From assembly GCF_016595675.1 (NCBI RefSeq), contig NZ_JAENJH010000011.1:62001-126000 (forward strand): a stretch of DNA of 64,000 bases, written 5' to 3'. This document shows positions 57,137-64,000 of this stretch, piece by piece. Origin of the DNA: Prauserella cavernicola. GTDB taxonomy: Bacteria; Actinomycetota; Actinomycetes; Mycobacteriales; Pseudonocardiaceae. A program made the translations under genes and the position numbers. The notes below the pieces were generated by a model. It saw nothing but the letters and a program-made list of their open reading frames with translations. It ran no database searches and was not told the origin of the DNA. Every line of letters begins with the position of its first letter. Position 1 is the first letter of the stretch.

Positions 57137-58305
57137 CGGGCCTGGCGGGCAGGGCGGCGATCGCGGGCATCGGCGCCACCGAGTTCTCCAAGGACTCCGG
57201 GCGCAGTGAGCTGCGGCTGGCGGCGGAGGCCGTGCGCGCCGCGCTCGCGGACGCGGGGCTGACACCAGCCGATGTGGACGGACTGGTCACGTTCACGATG
57301 GACGGCAACGCCGAGATCGCCGTGGCGCGCGAGCTCGGCATCCCGGAGCTGACGTTCTTCAGCCGCGTGCACTACGGCGGCGGCGCGGCCGCGGCGACCG
57401 TGCAGCAGGCGGCGATGGCCGTGGCGAGCGGGGTCGCCGACGTGGTGGTGGCCTACCGCGCGTTCAACGAGCGCTCCGGGCAGCGCTTCGGGCAGGTGTC
57501 GTCGGCGGCGGCGCAGCAGGTGAACACCTCGGGCGTGGACAACGCGTTCCACTATCCGATGGGCCTGGCCACGCCCGCTGCGACCGTCGCGATGGTGGCG
57601 CAGCGCTACCTGCACACCTACGGCGCCACGAGCGAGGACTTCGGCCGGGTCGCGGTGCTCGACCGCAAACACGCCGCGACCAACCCGAACGCCTGGTTCC
57701 ACGGCAAGCCCATCACGCTGGAGCAGCACCAGGCCTCCCGCTGGGTCGCCGAGCCGCTGCACCTGCTCGACTGCTGCCAGGAGAGCGACGGCGGGGTGGC
57801 CCTGGTGGTCACCAGTGCCGAGCGTGCCCGCGATCTCGCCCGGCCACCGGTGGTGGTCGCGGCCGCCGCGCAGGGCAGCGGGCCCGACCAGTACACGATG
57901 ACCAGCTACTACCGCGACGATCTCGCCGCGCTGCCCGAGATGGGTGTCGTGGGCAGGCAGCTCTGGCGTCAGTCCGGGCTCGAGCACTCCGATGTGGACG
58001 TCGCGGTGCTCTACGACCACTTCACCCCGTACGTGCTCATGCAGCTGGAGGAGCTGGGCTTCTGCGGCCGTGGAGAGGCCGGGGACCTGGTGGCCGGCGG
58101 CGAGCTCGAACTGGACGGGTCGCTGCCGTTGAACCCCCACGGCGGCCAGCTGGGCGAGGCCTACATCCACGGCATGAACGGCATCGCCGAGGCCGTGCGG
58201 CAGGTGCGCGGCACCGCGGTGAACCAGGTCGCCGGCGCCCGCACCGTCGTGGTCACCGCCGGCACCGGGGTGCCCACGAGCGGACTGGTCCTCTCCGCCG
58301 ACTGA
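57133..58305 (+). CDS. ltp2: Steroid side-chain retro-aldolase Ltp2 (thiolase-fold)
   Basis: 390-residue thiolase-superfamily protein of the lipid-transfer type, like Rv3540c (386 residues). Ltp2 cleaves the 17-hydroxy side-chain CoA ester to the 17-keto steroid (androstenedione type) and propionyl-CoA, completing side-chain loss. The sequence has the thiolase-fold opening AAIAGIGATEFSK, YGGGAAAATVQQAAMAVASG, CCQESDGGVALVV and a C-terminal NPHGGQLGEAYIHG, but lacks the normal thiolase nucleophile context. Tyr residues near YDHFTPYVLMQLEE lie where the aldolase active site is expected. It requires ChsH2's DUF35 domain, encoded two genes upstream. Confidence 0.92.
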   Translation: MTGLAGRAAIAGIGATEFSKDSGRSELRLAAEAVRAALADAGLTPADVDGLVTFTMDGNAEIAVARELGIPELTFFSRVHYGGGAAAATVQQAAMAVASGVADVVVAYRAFNERSGQRFGQVSSAAAQQVNTSGVDNAFHYPMGLATPAATVAMVAQRYLHTYGATSEDFGRVAVLDRKHAATNPNAWFHGKPITLEQHQASRWVAEPLHLLDCCQESDGGVALVVTSAERARDLARPPVVVAAAAQGSGPDQYTMTSYYRDDLAALPEMGVVGRQLWRQSGLEHSDVDVAVLYDHFTPYVLMQLEELGFCGRGEAGDLVAGGELELDGSLPLNPHGGQLGEAYIHGMNGIAEAVRQVRGTAVNQVAGARTVVVTAGTGVPTSGLVLSAD

Positions 58306-58388
58306 GCCGGCTACCTCACCCGGGCGACTCTTGGCTTGCGCTCGCGCGCGTGCCACCGTGGACCCACGGCGCGGCGAGTGAGGTGGCG

Positions 58389-58979
58389 ATGGGGATTCCG
58401 GGAAGCGTGGCGTGGCTGCTGACGGGGGCCTTTCTGCTGCTCACCCTGCCCTGCGTGCTGCGCCTCGTCCGGCTCGACTACGTCCGCCTCGGCGGCGGCG
58501 TGCGCCAGATCGACCTCGCCGCGCTGCTGATGACGCTGGCGATGGTCGCCATGGTGTCGCCGGTCGGCGCGCCCGTGCCCGTACCCGGCTGGCAGGCGCT
58601 GTTCCTGCTCACGGCGGGCTGGTTCCTGGTCGGCGCCGTGCGCGGCCGCCGCGCGGAAGGGGTGTGCCGCGGCTGCGACCTGCACCACGCGCTCTCGGCC
58701 GTGGCGATGCTCTACATGCTCACGGCGATGCCGCATGGCGGGCACGGGACGTGGCCCACCATGGTCGCGGGAGACGACCCGGCGAGCCTCGCGTGGCCGG
58801 TGGTGGCCGTGCTCGCCGCGGTGTACTTCGCCGTCGACGGCGTGCGGGCCGGGGTGCGCGCGCTGCACACGGTGCGCGGCGGTGCGGCGGCGTCGCTGCC
58901 CGAGGGCTTCGGCTCGCGCACCCTCTGCCGCGTCGTGATGGGGCTGGGCATGGGTTACCTGTTCGCGGCGGCGCTCTGA
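58389..58979 (+). CDS. DUF5134 multi-pass membrane protein
   Basis: 196-residue membrane protein with about six transmembrane helices (first at residues 6-24, last at 178-196). A His-rich periplasm-facing loop (TAMPHGGHGTW) and the GCDLHHALSAVAMLYMLTAMPHG segment are the family marks of DUF5134 proteins, which may bind copper through their His/Met clusters, though this is not established. ATG 58389 is preceded by GAGGT. It lies between the igr-type operon and the convergent Hsd4B gene, and its link to steroid metabolism is unclear. Confidence 0.78.
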   Translation: MGIPGSVAWLLTGAFLLLTLPCVLRLVRLDYVRLGGGVRQIDLAALLMTLAMVAMVSPVGAPVPVPGWQALFLLTAGWFLVGAVRGRRAEGVCRGCDLHHALSAVAMLYMLTAMPHGGHGTWPTMVAGDDPASLAWPVVAVLAAVYFAVDGVRAGVRALHTVRGGAAASLPEGFGSRTLCRVVMGLGMGYLFAAAL

Positions 58980-58995
58980 GCAGGCCTGTGAAAAT

Positions 58996-59859
58996 TCACC
59001 CGGCTTCGGTCAGCACCGCGTCGGAGAGCACGGGCGCGTCGTCGCGCTCGGGGGCCGTGGTGATGACGAGCAGGCGCGTGCCCTCGCGCCAGACGCGGGT
59101 GCGCAGCGGCTCGCCGGGCAGCACGATGCCGGCGAACTTCGCCGACCACGACCCGACCCGCGTCACGTCCGCGTCGAGCAGCGCGTCGGTGACGGCCTTG
59201 GCAACGACTCCGTAGGTGCACAGGCCGTGCAGGATCGGCGCGTCGAACCCGGCGGCCCTCGCGAACTCCGGGTCGGCGTGCAGCGGGTTGCGGTCGCCGC
59301 AGAGCCGGTAGAGCAGCGCCTGCTGCGGCAGGGTCGGGGTGTCGAGCACGACGTCGGGCTCCCGGCCTGGCGGCTCCACGCGGTCGGAGGTGCCGCGCCT
59401 GCCACCGAAGCCGCCCTCGCCGCGGGCGAAGATGCTCGACCGCGACGTCCACAGTGGATCACCGGACTCGGAGCGGACCTCCAGCTCCGAGATGATCACC
59501 GCGGCCTTGCCCTTGTCGAGCACGTCGACGATGCGGGAGCGGCCCCTCGCCGCGCCCTCGACGGGAATCGGCCGGTGCAGCACCACCTCCTGGGTGCCGT
59601 GCACGACCCTGGCCAGGTCCACGTCGATACCGGGAAACGTCACCGCGGGCGGGGAGAACACACGCAGGTTGGGGGCCACGGTGGCGAAGCTCGGCAGCAC
59701 CCGCAGGTCACGCTCGTAGGCGTAGCGCAGCTCGCGCTCGTCGCCGGGATCCGCGCCCGCGCCCAGTGCCAGGTGGTAGAGCAGCACGTCGGACGAGGTC
59801 CAGGCGAACGACGTCTCGCCGAGGTCGGCCCCGATGGCGGTGTCGGCGTCGATGGGCAC
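58996..59859 (-). CDS. hsd4B: MaoC-family 2-enoyl-CoA hydratase Hsd4B-like (Rv3538 type)
   Basis: 287-residue double hot-dog hydratase. The N-terminal half contains FAWTSSDVLLYHLALGAGADP; the C-terminal half has the catalytic R-hydratase motif YRLCGDRNPLHADPEFARAAGFDAPILHGLCTYG. This is the pattern of the hydratase part of peroxisomal multifunctional enzyme type 2 and of Rv3538, which in M. tuberculosis lies next to kstD. It probably hydrates steroid side-chain enoyl-CoA esters. GTG 59857-59859 lies 13 nt downstream of kshB. It is the last gene of the kstD-kshA-orf-kshB-hsd4B operon. Confidence 0.88.
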   Translation of the reverse strand: MPIDADTAIGADLGETSFAWTSSDVLLYHLALGAGADPGDERELRYAYERDLRVLPSFATVAPNLRVFSPPAVTFPGIDVDLARVVHGTQEVVLHRPIPVEGAARGRSRIVDVLDKGKAAVIISELEVRSESGDPLWTSRSSIFARGEGGFGGRRGTSDRVEPPGREPDVVLDTPTLPQQALLYRLCGDRNPLHADPEFARAAGFDAPILHGLCTYGVVAKAVTDALLDADVTRVGSWSAKFAGIVLPGEPLRTRVWREGTRLLVITTAPERDDAPVLSDAVLTEAG

Positions 59860-59872
59860 GAAAGGAACTCCC

Positions 59873-60892
59873 TCACTCGTAGCTGATCGTGACCTCGTCG
59901 GTGAGCGGCAGCGACTGACAGGCCAGCACGATGCCCTCGGCGATGTCGTCGGAGTCGAGCACGTCGTTGTTCAGCATCTTCACCTCGCCGGAGACGATCC
60001 GGCAGGCGCACGCGCTGCACTGACCCTCGCGGCACGAGTACGGCGCGTCGAGACCGGAGTCGAGCAGCAGGTCCAGCAGCCTGCGCCTGCGCGGCCACGC
60101 GAACGCGTGCTCCCGGCCGTCGAGCGAGACCGCCAGCGCCGTGGGCTCCTCCCCGGCCTCGTCCCCGGCGGATGCCTCGTCCGCCACCGCCTCGAAGGGG
60201 TTTCCCTCCAGCGAGACGAACTTCTCCACGTGCACGCGCGAGCGGGGCACGCCCAGCTCGCCCAGCGCGGTGGTGACCGCCGCCATGAACGGGCGGGGGC
60301 CGCACACGAACGCCTCGCGATCGGCGAGCGGCGCGGCGAGTACCCGCAGCCGCTCCGGGTCCGGCAGGCCCTGCAGCGTCTCCAGCCAGTGCACCACCGT
60401 GAGCCTGCCGGGATGGGCGAGCGCGAGCTCGCGCAGCGCGTCGGCGAAGATCACCGAGCGCTCGTCGCGGTTGGCGTAGACGAGCGTGACCGCGCCGCGT
60501 CCCGCGGCGAGCACGGACTTGACGATCGAGAGCACGGGAGTGATCCCGCTGCCCGCCGCGAACAGTGCGAGGTCGGCGTCGAGCGAGGCCGGGGTGAACA
60601 GCCCGCTCGGCGGCAGCACCTCCAGTTCGGTGCCCTCGGTGACGTGATCGCAGATCCAGTGGGACGCGTAGCCGTCGCGCTTCACCGTGACCTGCGGGGC
60701 CTCGCCGGTGCTGGGCGAGCTCGACAGCGAGTAGCAGCGTGCCACCGAGCCGCACTCGTCGCTGGGGACGCGCACGGTGAGGAACTGCCCCGGCCGGTAG
60801 TCCAGGTCGGCGTCGAACACCACCGAGCACGCCTCGGCGGTCTCGGCGACCACAGTGGACACCCGCAGGCGCATCGATCGCACCTCAGTCAT
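59873..60892 (-). CDS. kshB: 3-ketosteroid 9-alpha-hydroxylase reductase KshB
   Basis: 339-residue flavin/iron-sulfur reductase that passes electrons from NADH to KshA. The FAD region has RCYSLSSSP and the NAD-binding region GSGITPVLSI and CGPRPFM. The C-terminal plant-type [2Fe-2S] domain has cysteines at 287, 292 and 295 (C-x4-C-x2-C) and 325. A segment of about 20 residues rich in Ala/Glu/Asp (ADEASAGDEAGEEPT) joins the reductase and ferredoxin domains. ATG 60890-60892 overlaps the preceding small gene by 8 bp. Clustering with kshA and kstD makes the assignment to KshB strong. Confidence 0.93.
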   Translation of the reverse strand: MTEVRSMRLRVSTVVAETAEACSVVFDADLDYRPGQFLTVRVPSDECGSVARCYSLSSSPSTGEAPQVTVKRDGYASHWICDHVTEGTELEVLPPSGLFTPASLDADLALFAAGSGITPVLSIVKSVLAAGRGAVTLVYANRDERSVIFADALRELALAHPGRLTVVHWLETLQGLPDPERLRVLAAPLADREAFVCGPRPFMAAVTTALGELGVPRSRVHVEKFVSLEGNPFEAVADEASAGDEAGEEPTALAVSLDGREHAFAWPRRRRLLDLLLDSGLDAPYSCREGQCSACACRIVSGEVKMLNNDVLDSDDIAEGIVLACQSLPLTDEVTISYE

Positions 60893-61154
60893 GGGCGAAG
60901 GTGCCTTCCCTGGCCGCCTCGTCGATGCTCTCGCCCAGCTTCTCGCACGAGTCGAGCAGCGCGGGGTGTGCGCCCTCGGCGACCCGCGCGGCGAACACGG
61001 GGCAGCTGGTGGCCGCGTCGGTGGTCCACTGGATGCTCGTGTGCGCCGGGCTGTTCTTCTTCGCCAGCACCGTCGTGTCGCACGAGCGACACGCCACGGG
61101 GACCAGCCTGGCGGTGAGGAAGTCGTCGCGGTCGGCCAGCGTCTCGGCGCGCAC
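60885..61154 (-). CDS. Small Cys-containing protein between kshA and kshB
   Basis: 89-residue soluble protein of unknown function. Cys residues occur as CRSC near the centre (about 22-25), SCPVF (about 50) and SCEK (about 68), a spacing that could bind zinc or an iron-sulfur cluster. The middle contains SPAHTSIQWTTDAATSCPVFAAR and the end is helical and acidic. GTG 61152-61154 shares its first base with the kshA TAG stop, and its 3' end overlaps the kshB start by 8 bp, so it is translated with both hydroxylase components. This tight arrangement argues that it is real and works with the KshAB system. No named family is recognised. Confidence 0.75.
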   Translation of the reverse strand: MRAETLADRDDFLTARLVPVACRSCDTTVLAKKNSPAHTSIQWTTDAATSCPVFAARVAEGAHPALLDSCEKLGESIDEAAREGTFAHD

Positions 61155-62293
61155 TACGACACCCCGGCTTCCTGTTGCTGACGCGCCAGGTTGTCGGCGA
61201 CCTCCCGCTCCCACACCTCGTTGGCGCGCGTGGTGTCGACCTCGAACTCGAAGCGCTGCGTCATGTCGTCGGTGACGTCGGCCGCGTCGACGTAGAACTG
61301 GTCGTACCAGCGGCGCAGCTGGTACACCGGCCCGTCCTCCTCGCACAGCAGCGGGTTGTCGATGGGCGTCTTGTTCCGCCAGATCTCCACGTCCTGCAGG
61401 AACCCGACCCCGATGCCCTTGGCGAACTTGCCCGCGATCTTGTCGGCCTGCTCGTCGGAGACACCGGGCAGCTTCTTGACGATCACGCCCCACTGCAGCA
61501 CGAACGAGTTCTCTGAGACGGGGTAGTGGCAGTTGATCAGCACGTTCTCGATCTCGAGGCCGTTGTAGGTGTTGAGCAGCGTGTTGATCATGTACGAGGG
61601 GCCGAAGTACGAGGCCTCGGAGCGCAGCAGGTTCTCCTCGCCGCCGTAGTTGGAGGCCATGCCGACGTCGGGGCGGCCCTTGGTGTTGAGGTACTGCGTG
61701 GCGACGTGGCCCTCGAAGACGTTCTTGAAGTAGGTCGGGAACGCGAAGTGGATGTAGAAGAAGTGGGCCATGTCCACGACGTTGTCCACGATCTCGCGGC
61801 AGTTGGCGCCCTCGATGAGCACCGAGTCCCACGTCCAGTTGCTCCACTCGCCGTTGAAGACGCCGTCGATGCGCGGGATCACGATGTCGTCCGGCGGCGG
61901 GTTGCCCTCCGGGTCGTGCCACACGAACAGCTGCTTGTTCTCCTCGAGCGTGAGCCACGACCGCGTGCGCGCTCGCAGTGGAACCCTTTTGGCGTAGGGG
62001 ATCGAGACGCACTTGCCGTTGCCCGCCCAGCGCCAGTCGTGGAACGGGCACGCGATCTCGTTGCCCTTGACGCTGCCCTGGGTGAGGTCGCCGCCCATGT
62101 GCCTGCAGTAGCCGTCGAGGACGTGCACCTCGCCGTCCTCGCCCTGGAACACCACGAGCTTGGTGCCGAACGCGGTGATGGCGTGGGGTTTGCCGTCCTT
62201 GAAGGTGTCCGCGAGCCCGAGGCAGTGCCAGCCGCGGGCGAATCGGGTGGGCGGTGCGCCCGCGTCGATCGTGCGAACGGCTGCCTGCGTCAT
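61154..62293 (-). CDS. kshA: 3-ketosteroid 9-alpha-monooxygenase oxygenase component KshA
   Basis: 379-residue Rieske oxygenase that hydroxylates C9 of 3-oxo steroids; together with KstD this causes ring B opening. The Rieske ligands are Cys63, His65, Cys82 and His85 (CRH...CPFH). The catalytic iron site has His177 and His182 in MAHFFYIH, with the usual Asp74-type bridge residue Asp174 just before, and a C-terminal Asp ligand expected near 300. These positions match M. tuberculosis KshA with an offset of four. ATG 62291-62293 overlaps the kstD stop (62290-62292). Electron supply comes from KshB, two genes downstream. Confidence 0.95.
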   Translation of the reverse strand: MTQAAVRTIDAGAPPTRFARGWHCLGLADTFKDGKPHAITAFGTKLVVFQGEDGEVHVLDGYCRHMGGDLTQGSVKGNEIACPFHDWRWAGNGKCVSIPYAKRVPLRARTRSWLTLEENKQLFVWHDPEGNPPPDDIVIPRIDGVFNGEWSNWTWDSVLIEGANCREIVDNVVDMAHFFYIHFAFPTYFKNVFEGHVATQYLNTKGRPDVGMASNYGGEENLLRSEASYFGPSYMINTLLNTYNGLEIENVLINCHYPVSENSFVLQWGVIVKKLPGVSDEQADKIAGKFAKGIGVGFLQDVEIWRNKTPIDNPLLCEEDGPVYQLRRWYDQFYVDAADVTDDMTQRFEFEVDTTRANEVWEREVADNLARQQQEAGVS

Positions 62294-63999
62294 TGCGGAC
62301 CTCCAGCGTGTCGTGCCGTGGGCTGTGCTCGATTCTGTGCGGCGAGATGGCGTGCCGCAAGGTATCCGAAGACCATCGCGGGCCCGATCGTCGCGCCGGG
62401 TCCCGCGTAGGTGCGGCCCATCACGGCGGCGCTGGTGTTGCCCGCCGCGTACAGGCCGTCGATCGGGGTGCCGTCCTCGCGCAGGACGCGCGCGTGCACG
62501 TCGGTGACCAGACCACCCTTGGTGCCGAGGTCGCCGGGCACGATCCTCACCGCGTAGAACGGTGCCCGCTCCAGTGCGCCGAGGCTCGGGTTGGGCCTGG
62601 TGCGCGGGTCGCCGTAGTAGTGGTCGTAGGCGCTCGCGCCGCGGCCGAAGTCCTCGTCGACGCCCCGGCGGGCGAAGCCGTTGAACCGCTGGACGGTGGC
62701 GGCCAGCGCGTCGGCGGGGACGTCGATCCGCTCCGCGAGTCCCTCCAGCGTCGAGGACTTCGCGGCGACGCCCGCCTTGAACCAGCGGCCGGGCAGCGGC
62801 TGGCGCGGGCCGAGGCCGGTGAACATGTAGCGGTTGAGGTAGCGCTGGTCGAACACCAGCCAGGTCGGGATGTTGTGCGCGGGTCCGTCGCCGGGGCCGT
62901 ACATCGCGTGCACGGCCTCCACGTAGGGCGCGGACTCGTTGACGAAGCGCTCGCCGCGGGCGTTGACCATGACGCAGCCGGGCCGGGAGCGCTCGGCGAG
63001 GGCGAACCACGGCCCCCCGGTGAGCGGCAGCGACGGCCCCCACCACGCGTCGTCCATCAGGTCCACACCCGCGCCGAGCCGCAGTCCCTCGGTGATGCCG
63101 TCGCCGGTGTTGCCGACGGCTCCGACCGTCCACTGTGTGCCGATGGGCTGCCGCTGGTACTTCTGGCGCAGCTGCTCGTTGTGCTCGAACCCGCCGGAGG
63201 CGAGCACGACGCCGAGGCGGGCGCGCACGAGCAGCTCCTCGCCGCCGGAGTCGACGAGCACGCCGGTGACCACTCCGTCCTGGGTGCGCAGGCCGGTCAT
63301 CGGCGTGGACAGCCAGACGGGCACGTCGGCGCGCTGCAACCCGGCGCGCAGTCCCGCGGAGAGCGCCTGGCCCATCGACAGCAGCCGTTGTCCGGTGAGC
63401 CTGCCCCTGAGCCAGCGCAGCCCGAGCGCGACCAGCCGGGCGAGCCCGCGCGGGTGGCGGGCCAGCAGGCTCAGCCAGCGGAAGTCCGCCTGCGTGATCG
63501 GCACGCCGAGGGGCGGCGCGCTGTAGGGCGGTTCGAGGTGGGCGAGCTCGGCGCCGAGGACCTTGCCGTCGAGCGGGGCGGGCTCGACGGAGCGCCCGCC
63601 GGGCCGTCCGCCGGGGGCCTCGGGGTGGTAGTCGGAGTAGTCGCGCACCCAGCGCAGCCGCAGTGGGGTGTGCTCGTGCACGAACGCGACCACGTCGGGG
63701 CCGTGGTCGAGAAAGGCCTGCCTGCGCTCGGCGGGCACGACGTCGCCGACGATCGACTCGAGGTAGCGGCGCGCGTCCTCGGGGGTGTCGGTGACGCCCG
63801 CCGCGCGCAGCGCCTCGTTGCCGGGAATCCAGACACCGCCGCCGGAGCGGGCGGTGGAACCGCCGAAGCACGCGGCCTTCTCCAGCACGACGACGTCGAG
63901 ACCCTCGTGGGCGGCGGCCAGCGCCGCGGTCATCCCCGCGGCTCCGCTGCCCACCACGGCGACGTCGAACTCCGCGGAGCGGTCGGCGTCCCCTGCCAT
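62290..63999 (-). CDS. kstD: 3-ketosteroid delta-1-dehydrogenase KstD
   Basis: 569-residue FAD enzyme that introduces the C1-C2 double bond in ring A of 3-oxo-4-ene steroids. The FAD-binding GSGAAG is at 17-22 with LEKAACFGGSTARSGGG following. The substrate Tyr positions appear in RDYSDYHPEAPGG (near 120), FVNESAPYVEA, and the conserved C-terminal LYAAGNTSAAVMGRTYAGPGA. These are the features of Rhodococcus-type KstD1. ATG 63997-63999 begins at the very edge of the window, so its promoter and any KstR box lie outside. It is the first known gene of the kstD-kshA-orf-kshB-hsd4B operon. Confidence 0.94.
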   Translation of the reverse strand: MAGDADRSAEFDVAVVGSGAAGMTAALAAAHEGLDVVVLEKAACFGGSTARSGGGVWIPGNEALRAAGVTDTPEDARRYLESIVGDVVPAERRQAFLDHGPDVVAFVHEHTPLRLRWVRDYSDYHPEAPGGRPGGRSVEPAPLDGKVLGAELAHLEPPYSAPPLGVPITQADFRWLSLLARHPRGLARLVALGLRWLRGRLTGQRLLSMGQALSAGLRAGLQRADVPVWLSTPMTGLRTQDGVVTGVLVDSGGEELLVRARLGVVLASGGFEHNEQLRQKYQRQPIGTQWTVGAVGNTGDGITEGLRLGAGVDLMDDAWWGPSLPLTGGPWFALAERSRPGCVMVNARGERFVNESAPYVEAVHAMYGPGDGPAHNIPTWLVFDQRYLNRYMFTGLGPRQPLPGRWFKAGVAAKSSTLEGLAERIDVPADALAATVQRFNGFARRGVDEDFGRGASAYDHYYGDPRTRPNPSLGALERAPFYAVRIVPGDLGTKGGLVTDVHARVLREDGTPIDGLYAAGNTSAAVMGRTYAGPGATIGPAMVFGYLAARHLAAQNRAQPTARHAGGPQ

Positions 64000-64000
64000 G

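Overview
The window comes from a high-GC actinobacterium with frequent GTG starts and very short intergenic spaces. It is most likely a member of the Pseudonocardiaceae (Amycolatopsis, Saccharomonospora or Prauserella type). The case rests on a paired Scr1-type HTH regulator and DUF397 protein, a four-gene conservon, a phosphofructokinase with the residues of the Amycolatopsis pyrophosphate enzyme, and a KstR/igr/Ksh steroid locus. There are no rRNA or tRNA genes, CRISPR arrays, insertion sequences or prophage genes. The DNA reads as ordinary chromosome.

Layout. At 1-2.8 kb, after the end of an upstream gene (perhaps a class B penicillin-binding protein), a DrrAB-like ABC exporter pair diverges from a TetR regulator, with two repeated operator-like boxes between them. 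The 2.8-14 kb stretch resembles, from memory, the M. tuberculosis fadD15-Rv2179c-aroG region: FadD15, two SRPBCC proteins, an ArsA-type ATPase, a CxxCPxC protein, a PlsC-type acyltransferase, an exoribonuclease and DAHP synthase, with a ROK kinase, a NUDIX-NYN fusion and an esterase added. The DAHP synthase is preceded by a likely aromatic leader peptide and attenuator. The 14-19 kb stretch is central metabolism: PPi-type phosphofructokinase, pyruvate kinase and thioesterase II. The 19-24 kb stretch is regulatory: HTH/DUF397 pair and a 999-residue LAL regulator. At 24-29 kb a TetR regulator lies between an aldehyde dehydrogenase and an acyl-CoA dehydrogenase plus CaiB/racemase pair. At 29-34 kb are small envelope proteins, a lytic transglycosylase, and a compact ODC-SpeD-SpeE polyamine operon read in the opposite direction. 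A gene-poor stretch of about 1.2 kb then leads into the conservon (kinase-like CvnA with an enormous repetitive tail, roadblock CvnB, DUF742 CvnC, GTPase CvnD), followed by fused isobutyryl-CoA mutase IcmF, an LLM oxidoreductase, a polysaccharide deacetylase and a divergent two-component pair.

From 48 kb to the end is a cholesterol/steroid catabolic locus. KstR sits next to FadE34 (ChsE3). An igr-type operon (FadE28, FadE29, ChsH2, ChsH1, Ltp2) removes the last three side-chain carbons. An oppositely oriented operon (KstD, KshA, a small Cys protein, KshB, Hsd4B) opens ring B. KstR-type boxes stand upstream of kstR, fadE34 and the igr operon. A lipase and a wax-ester/triacylglycerol synthase lie between the side-chain units, which links sterol use to storage lipid.

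A feature seen throughout is leaderless promoters: a TANNNT hexamer followed 6-8 nt later by the start codon recurs at about ten genes.
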